Positions 1 through 6,725 of a stretch of 41,635 nt of DNA are shown here, one piece after another. The notes under the pieces were generated by a model that was given only the letters and a program-made list of their open reading frames with translations, did not search any database and was not told where the DNA came from. Source of the DNA: an uncultured Shinella sp. (lineage in GTDB: Bacteria > Pseudomonadota > Alphaproteobacteria > Rhizobiales > Rhizobiaceae); the NCBI RefSeq assembly GCF_946479415.1, contig NZ_CAMLFY010000031.1:1-41635 (forward strand), written 5' to 3'. Positions within the stretch are counted from its first letter, which is position 1. Every line of letters starts with the position of its first letter. Position numbers and translations under genes: made by a program.

Positions 1-559
1 CATCGGTGATCTGGCACATCACGTCGACATAGTGCACGCCGCAGTCGACGATCGGCGGCGTCGTGTCCATCAGCGCCTTGTGGGTCGCCCAGGTCGGGCC
101 GCTGGACTGCTGGTTCAGGTTCATGCGGAACACGTAGGGGCCGCCCAGCTTGCGGGCTTCCTCGATGAGACGGATCCACGAGGGATGATGGCGCAGGATA
201 TAGCCGACGACCAGCTTGCGGCCGTTCGCCTTGGCGCAGGCAACCACCCGTTCGGCGTCGGCGACCGTGGTCGCCAGCGGCTTTTCGAGGAAGACATGCG
301 AACCGGCTTCCATCGCTGCGATGGCATATTCGGCATGGCTGTCCGAATAGGTGCTGATCGAGCAGAGTTCCGGCTTGAATTCATGCAGCGCATCGAGGAA
401 CGACGGGTGGATCTCGTAGCCTTCCAGACCGGCGGGAACCGGAACCTTCGAGCGGTTGACGAGGCCGACGATCTCGTAGCCGGGGTTTTCGTGATAGGCG
501 AGCGCATGGCTGCGGCCCATATTGCCGAGGCCGGCGGAAAGAACGCGGATGGGGGTCAT
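1..559 (-). CDS. Gfo/Idh/MocA family NAD(P)-dependent oxidoreductase (partial, C-terminus outside window)
   Basis: The first 186 codons of a leftward gene are visible and the rest lies beyond position 1. The N-terminus (MTPIRVLSAGLGNMG) is a Rossmann strand with a GxGxxG dinucleotide-binding motif at about residues 10-15, and Glu-Lys-Pro with the family's catalytic Lys falls near residue 93. These features define the Gfo/Idh/MocA superfamily, whose members oxidise or reduce sugars, inositols and related compounds. The ATG lies 8 nt after the stop of the upstream permease gene, so it is the fourth visible gene after murQ, the binding protein and the two permeases. That context suggests a sugar-derivative substrate, but nothing in the visible part identifies it. 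Confidence 0.85.
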   Translation of the reverse strand, partial: MTPIRVLSAGLGNMGRSHALAYHENPGYEIVGLVNRSKVPVPAGLEGYEIHPSFLDALHEFKPELCSISTYSDSHAEYAIAAMEAGSHVFLEKPLATTVADAERVVACAKANGRKLVVGYILRHHPSWIRLIEEARKLGGPYVFRMNLNQQSSGPTWATHKALMDTTPPIVDCGVHYVDVMCQITD

Positions 560-567
560 GGCTGAAC

Positions 568-1407
568 TCACTTGACTGCTCCGGAGGTGATGCCGCGGAT
601 CAACTGCCGCGAGAAGACGAGATAGAGGATGAGAACGGGGAAGATCGCCAGCGACAGGGCCGCAAGCACCGCGTTCCAGTTGGTGACGAACTGGCCGATG
701 AAGATCTGCGACCCCAGCGTCACGGTCTTGGTCGCCTCGCCCGGCGCCAGGATCAGCGGGAACCACAGGTCGTTCCAGATCGGGATCATCGTGAACACCG
801 CGACCGTCGCCATGGCCGGACGTACCAGCGGCAGAACGAGGCGGAAGAAGATCGAATATTCCGAGAGACCATCGATGCGCCCGGCATTCTTGAGATCGTC
901 GGAAACGGTCCGCATGAATTCCGAGAGAATGAACACGGCCAGCGGAATGCCCTGCGCGGTATAGACCAGGATCAGCGCCGTCAGCGTGTTGACGAGGCCC
1001 GTCGCCACCATGCCCTGCAGGATCGCCACCGTGCCCAGTCGGATCGGGATCATGATGCCGATGGCGAGATAGAGGCCCATCAGCGTGTTGCCGCGGAAGC
1101 GATATTCGGACAGCGCGAAGGCGGCCATGGCGCCGAACAGCAGCACCAGCGCGATGGACACCACCGTAACGATGAAGCTGTTCTGGAAGTAGTTTGCGAA
1201 GTCGCCCTGCCCCAGCACCGTATAGTAGCCGACGAGGTCGAAGGTCTTCGGCCCCGGCAGCTGCATCGGGTTGCGGAAGATCGCGTTGCGGTCCTTCATC
1301 GAGTTGATGAGCGTCAGGAACACCGGGAAGACCGAGATGATCGCGTAGCTGATCAGCGCCAGGTGAACGAGGGAGGTGCGGGTGAGAGACGCGCGTGCTT
1401 TAGACAT
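568..1407 (-). CDS. Carbohydrate ABC transporter permease, MalG type (CUT1)
   Basis: This 279-residue inner-membrane protein has about six hydrophobic segments. It carries the cytoplasmic coupling loop of binding-protein-dependent permeases near residues 185-212 (NAGRIDGLSEYSIFFRLVLP), where the classical EAA is written NAG but the following Gly and the Pro-containing end are kept. It resembles the MalG half of CUT1 sugar importers. It begins 15 nt after the MalF-type permease stop and ends 8 nt before the oxidoreductase start, so the genes are almost surely cotranscribed. It would form a heterodimeric channel with the product of 1423-2376. The ABC ATPase that should energise it is not seen in the window and may lie past the left edge or be a shared MsmX-like subunit. 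Confidence 0.93.
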   Translation of the reverse strand: MSKARASLTRTSLVHLALISYAIISVFPVFLTLINSMKDRNAIFRNPMQLPGPKTFDLVGYYTVLGQGDFANYFQNSFIVTVVSIALVLLFGAMAAFALSEYRFRGNTLMGLYLAIGIMIPIRLGTVAILQGMVATGLVNTLTALILVYTAQGIPLAVFILSEFMRTVSDDLKNAGRIDGLSEYSIFFRLVLPLVRPAMATVAVFTMIPIWNDLWFPLILAPGEATKTVTLGSQIFIGQFVTNWNAVLAALSLAIFPVLILYLVFSRQLIRGITSGAVK

Positions 1408-1422
1408 GTCCTGCCCTCCCGA

Positions 1423-2376
1423 TCAGAACTGGTAGCGACGCATGCGCCGCTGGATGACGAAGAGATAGAGCGAGACGCCGGCGAGGATGATGAGGAACAT
1501 GACCGTCGCGATCGTGGCACCCATCGAGCGGTCGCCGAGCTGGAGCTGGAAGCCGAAGAAGGTGCGGTAGAGCAGCGTGCCCAGGATATCCGTCGAGCCG
1601 TCCGGCCCGGCCAGCGCGCCCTGCACGGTGTAGACGAGATCGAAGGCGTTGAAGTTGCCGACGAAGGTCAGGATCGAGATGATGCCGATGGCGGGCAGGA
1701 TCAGCGGTAGCTTGATCTTGAAGAACTGGCTCCAGCCGGTGACGCCATCGCATTCGGCCGCCTCGATGACCTCTTCCGGGATATTGAGGAGCGCCGCATA
1801 GATCAGCATCATCGGGATACCGACATATTGCCAGACGGAGATCAGCGACACGGCGATGAGTGCCGAATTCGGCTTGCCGAGCCAGGGCGCAAACAGCGAC
1901 TTCAGGCCGACGAGATCAAGCAGGAAGGGCGACACGCCCCAGATCGGCGAGAGGATCAGCTTCCAGATGAAGCCGACGATCACGAAGGACAAGAGCGTCG
2001 GCAGGAAGATCGCCGTGCGGTAGAACGAGGCGAAGCGCAGCTTGGGCAGCGACAACATGGCGGCGAGCGCAACGCCGATCGGGTTCTGCACCAGCATGTG
2101 GATCACGAAGAAGACGACATTGTTCTTCAGGGCGTTCCAGAAGTCGTGCGCCCAGCGCTCGTCGCCGAACAGGACCTTGAAATTGCCGAGGCCCACGAAG
2201 GTCGACTGGCCGTCCACCGTGTTGAACAGCGACAGGCGCAGCGTCTCGATGAGCGGCAGGATCATGACCGCGGAGTAGACGATGAAAGCCGGCAGCAGGA
2301 AGACGACGATATGCCAGCGCGTCGGGCGCTTGATCACAGGTCCTGTTGCATCATGGGTAGAAGGTGTGTCGCTCAT
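1423..2376 (-). CDS. Sugar ABC transporter permease, MalF type (CUT1)
   Basis: This is a 317-residue polytopic inner-membrane protein. The EAA coupling loop is well preserved (EAAECDGVTGWSQFFKIKLP) near residues 206-225, and hydrophobic segments start at about residue 25. The chosen ATG (MSDTPSTHD) follows a GGAGGGG ribosome-binding site at 2388-2394. A longer in-frame reading to 2451 gives an Arg-rich, non-membrane N-terminus and is unlikely. It lies downstream of the binding-protein gene, separated by a 284-nt gap with hairpins, and immediately upstream of the MalG-type permease. The family imports mono- and disaccharides. The neighbourhood (murQ, amino-sugar enzymes) points to MurNAc, GlcNAc or a related saccharide, by inference only. 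Confidence 0.93.
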   Translation of the reverse strand: MSDTPSTHDATGPVIKRPTRWHIVVFLLPAFIVYSAVMILPLIETLRLSLFNTVDGQSTFVGLGNFKVLFGDERWAHDFWNALKNNVVFFVIHMLVQNPIGVALAAMLSLPKLRFASFYRTAIFLPTLLSFVIVGFIWKLILSPIWGVSPFLLDLVGLKSLFAPWLGKPNSALIAVSLISVWQYVGIPMMLIYAALLNIPEEVIEAAECDGVTGWSQFFKIKLPLILPAIGIISILTFVGNFNAFDLVYTVQGALAGPDGSTDILGTLLYRTFFGFQLQLGDRSMGATIATVMFLIILAGVSLYLFVIQRRMRRYQF

Positions 2377-2660
2377 GGCCCTGCCCGCCCCTCCGTTCGT
2401 TGTCGTTAAATCCGCATACACCAACGCCGTGCGCGGCGGCCTGCGCCGCACATGAAAAAGTCAGCATACACATTAGTGACGGAGCCGCGCCCCGAATTTG
2501 CCGTTCGGCACCCTCTGTCCACGAGGACGAAGAGGGAAAGGGTGGCGCCGGATCGTTCAAGCCGCGCCGCCTGGAACTCCTCCCCCCGAGCTCTACGGGG
2601 AGAGGATGGGCGCGGGGCAAAGCCCGCGCCTCAAGCAGAGTTCAGCCGTCGAAAACGGGC
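2377..2660. other. Intergenic gap inside the ABC operon with GC-rich inverted repeats
   Basis: No gene is supported in these 284 bases between the binding-protein stop and the MalF-type start. They contain an 8-bp inverted repeat, GGCGCGGG (2609-2616) with CCCGCGCC (2623-2630), and next to it a less perfect CTCC.../...GGAG palindrome (about 2577-2605). On the minus-strand transcript these hairpins directly follow the binding-protein stop codon. That position is common for elements that protect or attenuate mRNA so that the binding protein is made in excess over the permeases. This role is inferred from position only. Confidence 0.5.
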
Positions 2661-3920
2661 TTACTTGGCCGGCTTGTACCAGCTGTCGAGGCCCTTCTGG
2701 AGCTTCTCGCCAGCCACCTCGGGCGTGTCCGTGCCGTTGATGACGTTGGCCGATTCCGTCCAGGTCTCGTTTTCGAGGTTCGGCGTGCCGCGCGACAGGA
2801 TCTGGTAGGTCGAGCGGATCGTCGGCTTGCACTTCTCACGCCAGGAGACGAATTCCTGCGCCAGCGGGTCGTTCATCTTCACGGCCGTCGAGTTCAGGCT
2901 GAAGAAGCCCGGCAGCGAGTTGGCGTAGATGTCGGCGAATTCAGGCGAAGCGACGAAGCTCAGGAACTTCTTGGCAGCTTCCGGGTTCGCACCCTTGGCA
3001 TTGAGGCCGACGCCGATGTCGTTGTGGTCCGAGATGTAGCAGGTGTCGCCGGCATTCTTCACCGGCGGCGGGAAGGCGCCCATCTTGAACTGGGCCTGCG
3101 TGTTGAACAGGCCGATTTCCCACGAGCCGGCCGGGTAGATGGCAGCGCGGCCGAGCGTGAAGAGGTTCTGGCTGTCCGGATAGGTCTGGGCTTCGAAACC
3201 GTCGCCGAGATAATCCTTCCACTTGGCGAGAACGCGGTAGGGCTCGACCCAGGCGTCGTCGGTCAGCTTCTGCTCGCCCTTGATGAGGGCAGCGCGGCCT
3301 TCTTCACCCTTCCAGTAGGTCGGGCCGATGTTCTGGTAGCCCATGGTGGCGGCTTCCCAGAGATCCTTCGTGCCCATGGCCATCGGGATGTAGCTGCCTT
3401 CGGCCTTGATCTTGTCGAGGGCTGCGAAGAATTCGGCTTCCGTCGTCGGAACGGAGATGCCGAGCGTGTCGAAGGCATCCTTGTTGTAGATGAAGCCGTG
3501 GATGACCGAAGCCATCGGCACGCAGAAGGTCGTTGCGCCATCGTCCGTCGTCCAGGCGGACTTGGCGACCGGCGAGAAGTTTTCCATGCCCGGCAGGTCG
3601 TTCAGGCTGGCCAGATGACCCTTGTTGAAGAGTTCGAGCGAGGCGTCGAACGGACGGCAGGTGATGAGGTCACCGGCCGAACCGGCATCCAGCTTGGCGT
3701 TCAGTGCGGCGTTGTATTCAGTCGGCGCGGTCGGCGCGAAGACGACCTTGATGCCGGGGTTCTTGGCTTCGAAGGCCGGGATGATCTTTTCCTGCCAGAT
3801 GGCGAGGTCGTCGTTACGCCAGCTTTCGACGGTCAGCGTGACGTCGGCAGCCTGGGCAAGCCCGGCCGTGCCGAGGATGCTGGTCGCAAGGAGCAGACCC
3901 TTGATTGCGTTGCGTGTCAT
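2661..3920 (-). CDS. ABC transporter substrate-binding protein (CUT1 sugar family, periplasmic)
   Basis: The 419-residue protein has a classical Sec signal peptide (basic MTRNAIKG, hydrophobic core, cleavage predicted after AQA at residue 24) and no lipobox. It should therefore be a soluble periplasmic receptor. Length and layout fit family 1 extracellular solute-binding proteins (MalE/UgpB-like), with aromatic residues spread along the chain (Trp34 in VESWRND). The start has a GGGGAG ribosome-binding site. It follows murQ by 45 nt and precedes the two permeases, so import and MurNAc-6-P etherase appear coexpressed. The ligand is not deducible from motifs. An amino sugar, N-acetylmuramate or a disaccharide fragment is the inference from context. 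Confidence 0.92.
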   Translation of the reverse strand: MTRNAIKGLLLATSILGTAGLAQAADVTLTVESWRNDDLAIWQEKIIPAFEAKNPGIKVVFAPTAPTEYNAALNAKLDAGSAGDLITCRPFDASLELFNKGHLASLNDLPGMENFSPVAKSAWTTDDGATTFCVPMASVIHGFIYNKDAFDTLGISVPTTEAEFFAALDKIKAEGSYIPMAMGTKDLWEAATMGYQNIGPTYWKGEEGRAALIKGEQKLTDDAWVEPYRVLAKWKDYLGDGFEAQTYPDSQNLFTLGRAAIYPAGSWEIGLFNTQAQFKMGAFPPPVKNAGDTCYISDHNDIGVGLNAKGANPEAAKKFLSFVASPEFADIYANSLPGFFSLNSTAVKMNDPLAQEFVSWREKCKPTIRSTYQILSRGTPNLENETWTESANVINGTDTPEVAGEKLQKGLDSWYKPAK

Positions 3921-3965
3921 TGCATTCTCCCCTTTTATGCGCCGCAGCGCGTTTTGAGATTTGAA

Positions 3966-4859
3966 TTATCCGAGAGCCTGGAGGGCGCGCCGGAGGCTTT
4001 GCCCCGACCTTTCCAGCGCCGCCTTCGCAGCACCGGCATCGTTAACCCCCGCAGCCAGCAGCACGGCTTCCTTGACCGAGCCTTCGGAGCGCGCGAGCAG
4101 GCGTTCCGCCTCATCGAGCCCGACACCGGAAATGTCGGAGACGATGCGGCAGGCACGCCCTTTCAACTTGATATTGTCGGCCTTCAGATTGACCATGTGG
4201 CCGTCATGCACATGGCCGAGCAGAATGCCGACCAGCGTGGAAAACATGTTGAAGGCGATCTTCTGGGCCGTGCCGGCGCCCATGCGCGTCGACCCGGAGA
4301 TGACCTCCGGCGGCGTCTGCAACAGGATCGCGACATCGGCGCCGTCGAACAGCGCAGCACCCGGATTGTTGGCCATCGCGACGACCCTGGCGCACTTCCC
4401 TTTCGCGTAGGCCTCGATGGCCAGCACATAGGGTGTGCTGCCGCTCGCCGATACGGCGATCACACAGTCATTGGGCGCAATTTGTGCAGCTTCGGCATCG
4501 CTGATGGCGAGCGCGCGGTCATCCTCATAGCCGCCCGCAAGATCTTCGAGGCTCGCAGCGCCGCCGGCGAGCAGAATGACGATGCGGTCGTGGGGAATAC
4601 CGTAGGTTCCGGGAAGCTCGAGCGCGTCGGCCATGGCCATCAGGCCGGAGCTGCCGGCGCCGACATAGACGAGGCGGCCGCCGGCAAGAAGCGCATCGGC
4701 AGCAAGACGGGCAGCGGCGGCGATATCGGCAAGCGCGCCGTCGACCACGGCGGCCGCGGCCTTCTGGCCATCCGCAAGCACCTTCAGGGCGTCGAGCGGC
4801 GGACGTTCGTCCAACCCCTTCGCCTGATCGTGCCTGCCTTCTGTCCTGCCTGCAGCCAT
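3966..4859 (-). CDS. murQ: N-acetylmuramic acid 6-phosphate etherase (MurQ), divergent form
   Basis: MurQ cleaves the D-lactyl ether of MurNAc-6-P to give GlcNAc-6-P and D-lactate in the cytoplasm. The 297-residue protein is a single SIS domain with VGAGSSG at about residues 67-72, the signature SGSTRMGAGTAQK at 188-200, and both catalytic Glu of the family: Glu81 (ALELPGTYG, E. coli Glu83) and Glu112 (GGYEDD, E. coli Glu114). The N-terminal 45 residues depart from the usual TE-N-S-ID-ST motif, so the substrate could be a variant. The chosen ATG has GAGGAG upstream. An extension to 4934 would read through the regulatory region and is rejected. It is the first gene of the leftward operon with the ABC importer. 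Confidence 0.88.
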   Translation of the reverse strand: MAAGRTEGRHDQAKGLDERPPLDALKVLADGQKAAAAVVDGALADIAAAARLAADALLAGGRLVYVGAGSSGLMAMADALELPGTYGIPHDRIVILLAGGAASLEDLAGGYEDDRALAISDAEAAQIAPNDCVIAVSASGSTPYVLAIEAYAKGKCARVVAMANNPGAALFDGADVAILLQTPPEVISGSTRMGAGTAQKIAFNMFSTLVGILLGHVHDGHMVNLKADNIKLKGRACRIVSDISGVGLDEAERLLARSEGSVKEAVLLAAGVNDAGAAKAALERSGQSLRRALQALG

Positions 4860-4885
4860 CGTTCGCTCTCCTCTGGCCCAAATTA

Positions 4886-4905
4886 ATGCCAAAAAAATAC
4901 CAATT
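4886..4905 (-). promoter_or_regulatory. Operator-like site A, before murQ
   Basis: Read leftward this is TTGGTATTTTTTTGGCAT. It matches site B at 16 of 18 positions but in the opposite orientation, and it lies about 27 bp upstream of the murQ start. The two TGG(T/C)AT units are 11 bp apart, one helical turn. The site is adjacent to the murQ ribosome-binding site, where a bound repressor would block transcription. Assignment to the neighbouring GntR/UTRA protein is inferred. Confidence 0.5.
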
Positions 4906-5018
4906 GTCCATAGGAAATTAATTTTTGAGACCACTTTTTTGCGGCCAGATATTTTTATCGTTCAAAATCAATAATTTATTGAAAAGCTCATGTTCGATAC
5001 CACCATACCCCTTGGTTA

Positions 5019-5036
5019 ATGGTATTTTTTTGGTAT
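5019..5036 (+). promoter_or_regulatory. Operator-like site B, before the kinase gene
   Basis: ATGGTATTTTTTTGGTAT lies about 20 bp upstream of the kinase start. It is a direct repeat of TGGTAT with 11-bp periodicity and nearly identical to site A. It also forms the right arm of a larger inverted repeat with CGATACCA at 4995-5002. The conserved, mirrored placement beside each divergent gene argues for a shared regulator. Confidence 0.5.
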
Positions 5037-5056
5037 CGTTGCGCTCGGAGGTGCCC

Positions 5057-5944
5057 ATGACAGATTACATTCTCGGTATCGACGGTGGGGGAACGAGCTG
5101 CCGCGCGGCAGTGGCAGGTCTCGACGGCATCATTCTGGGTCGCGGCAAGAGCGGCGCGGCCAATATTCTGACCGACCCCAACAATGCGATCATTTCCATT
5201 ACGGAAGCTGCCAAGGCCGCTTACCGTGACGCCGGGCTCGACGAAGCGGCCGTCAATGGCGCCTCCGCCTTTCTCGGCCTTGCCGGCACCAATGTCGGTG
5301 ATCTCACCCGCTACGTGCATGATCGCCTGCCCTTCCGTCATACGGCCATCGATTCGGACGGCCTGATCGCCCTGCAAGGCGCGATCGGCGACGAGGACGG
5401 CGCGGTCGCGATCCTCGGCACAGGCTCCATCTATATGGCGCGCAAGGCCGGCGTGGTCCGCTATATCGGCGGCTGGGGCTTTACCGTCGGCGATCTCGGC
5501 GGCGGCGCCCGGCTTGGCCATGCCCTGCTCCAGGAAGCGTTGCTCGCCCATGACGGCGTTCATCCGCGCTCTTCCGTAACCGATGCCATTATCGAAGAGT
5601 TCAAAAACGATCCGCGCGGCATCGTCGAATTCGCCCGCCTTTCCAAACCCGGCGATTTCGGCCGCTTCGCCCCCCTGCTTTTCGATCATGCGAAAGCGGG
5701 CGATGCGCAGGCGATTGCCATCGTCAAAGCGGGCGCCACGACCGTCAACGAATCCCTCGATGCCATTATGGCGCTGGCCGGCGCGCCGCGCCTCTGCCTG
5801 CTCGGCGGGCTCGCGCCGCTTTATCCGGAATGGCTTTCGGAAAACCATCGCTCGATCCTGATCGAAGCCCAGGCGGATGCGCTGACCGGCGCGGTGGCGC
5901 TTGCTGCCAAGGGCCACAAGGAACGCAGGGGAGCGGCGGCATGA
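5057..5944 (+). CDS. N-acetylhexosamine kinase, BadF/BadG/BcrA/BcrD ATPase family (GlcNAc/MurNAc kinase candidate)
   Basis: The 295-residue protein has the ASKHA kinase fold: phosphate-1 loop GIDGGGTSCR at residues 7-16, phosphate-2 loop with GTGS near residue 121, GDLGGGARLG near 145-154, and an adenosine-site LLGGLAP near the C-terminus. This family includes eukaryotic-type GlcNAc kinase and the clostridial MurNAc/GlcNAc kinase MurK. Placement opposite murQ suggests it makes MurNAc-6-P and/or GlcNAc-6-P from sugars entering through the ABC importer, which, unlike a PTS, delivers them unphosphorylated. The start has GGAGG 5 nt upstream. Its TGA overlaps the GntR ATG in ATGA, so the genes are translationally coupled. 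Substrate preference is not readable from the sequence. Confidence 0.85.
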   Translation: MTDYILGIDGGGTSCRAAVAGLDGIILGRGKSGAANILTDPNNAIISITEAAKAAYRDAGLDEAAVNGASAFLGLAGTNVGDLTRYVHDRLPFRHTAIDSDGLIALQGAIGDEDGAVAILGTGSIYMARKAGVVRYIGGWGFTVGDLGGGARLGHALLQEALLAHDGVHPRSSVTDAIIEEFKNDPRGIVEFARLSKPGDFGRFAPLLFDHAKAGDAQAIAIVKAGATTVNESLDAIMALAGAPRLCLLGGLAPLYPEWLSENHRSILIEAQADALTGAVALAAKGHKERRGAAA

Positions 5945-6705
5945 GCGCATCCCTTTCCGCAATCCTCACGCCGGAAAGCCTGCAATCGGGCGTGCCCGGC
6001 CCGCTCTATCTGAAGCTTCGCCAGACGCTGGAAGAGGCGATCACCTCCGGCAAGCTCAATTACGGCGACGCGCTTCCGGCCGAGCGCGACCTGGCCGACC
6101 ACGCCAATGTCAGCCGCGTCACGGTCCGCAAGGCCGTCGATGATCTCGTCAAGGACGGCCTGCTGATCCGCCGCCACGGCTCCGGCACCTTCGTCGCCAA
6201 GCCCGTTTCCAAAGTGCAGCAGTCGCTCTCCCGCCTCACCTCCTTCACCGAGGATATGGCGAGGCGCGGCCTGACGACCCGCGCGGAATGGCTCGACCGC
6301 GGCCTGTTCCACCCCTCGCCCGACGAGATGATGATGCTCGGCCTGCCCGCCGATGCACTGGTCGCCCGGCTGGGGCGCCTGCGCGTCGCCGACGATATGC
6401 CGCTCGCCATCGAGCGCGCCTGCATCTCCGCCGAATTCCTGCCTGATCCGATGCAGGTGCAAAGTTCGCTCTATGCAGCGCTCGAGAAACGAGGCTGCCG
6501 GCCGGTGCGCGCCGTCCAGCGCATCTCCGCCTACAATATGAAGGATCCGGACGCTTCCGTGCTCGGCGTGCCGCCAGGCTCGGCAGGACTTTCCATCGAG
6601 CGTGTTTCCTATCTTCGCACCGGCCGGGTGGTCGAATTCACCCGCTCCATCTATCGCGGCGACGCCTATGATTTCGTCGCCGAACTGACGCTGTCCGAGA
6701 CGTGA
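5941..6705 (+). CDS. GntR-family transcriptional regulator with UTRA domain (HutC/NagR type)
   Basis: This 254-residue regulator has an N-terminal winged helix (about residues 20-85; PLYLKLRQTLEEAI, PAERDLA, SRVTVRKAVDDLV, HGSGTFV) followed by a UTRA effector-binding domain (about 95-250). That is the HutC subfamily layout, which includes NagR/YvoA and DasR, regulators that respond to GlcNAc-6-P or GlcN-6-P. It starts within the kinase stop codon (ATGA) and is the second gene of the rightward operon. It probably autoregulates and represses both arms via the TGGTAT sites in 4860-5056. The effector is likely a phosphorylated amino sugar; this rests on family and context. Confidence 0.9.
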   Translation: MSASLSAILTPESLQSGVPGPLYLKLRQTLEEAITSGKLNYGDALPAERDLADHANVSRVTVRKAVDDLVKDGLLIRRHGSGTFVAKPVSKVQQSLSRLTSFTEDMARRGLTTRAEWLDRGLFHPSPDEMMMLGLPADALVARLGRLRVADDMPLAIERACISAEFLPDPMQVQSSLYAALEKRGCRPVRAVQRISAYNMKDPDASVLGVPPGSAGLSIERVSYLRTGRVVEFTRSIYRGDAYDFVAELTLSET

Positions 6706-6725
6706 CCAACCGCAAAGGGACTTCC

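Larger units (their letters stand above)
4860..5056. promoter_or_regulatory. Divergent control region between murQ and the kinase gene
   Basis: This AT-rich 197-bp gap is unlike the GC-rich surroundings and must carry both divergent promoters. It contains two near-identical 18-bp sites, listed separately, and extra TACC half-sites: an inverted repeat CGATACCA (4995-5002) / TGGTATCG (5031-5038) with a further ATACC at 5005-5009. TTGAAA at 4979-4984 and TTGAGA at 4925-4930 are possible -35 elements for the rightward promoter, but no convincing -10 partner was found, so start sites are left open. The GntR regulator encoded one gene downstream is the obvious candidate to bind here. Confidence 0.7.

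Noticed and set aside
2364..4886. 840-residue open frame on the plus strand opposite the binding protein and murQ
   Set aside because: It is antisense to genes with confirmed motifs, has no recognisable domain and shows the low-complexity composition of a shadow frame.
4860..4934. 25-residue hydrophobic N-terminal extension of MurQ, resembling a signal sequence
   Set aside because: It reads through operator-like site A and the ribosome-binding site. MurQ acts in the cytoplasm, and the shorter start has GAGGAG correctly placed.
4925..4955. TTGAGA / TATTTT as the kinase promoter
   Set aside because: The spacer is 19 bp and the -10 match is poor, so it was not listed as a feature.
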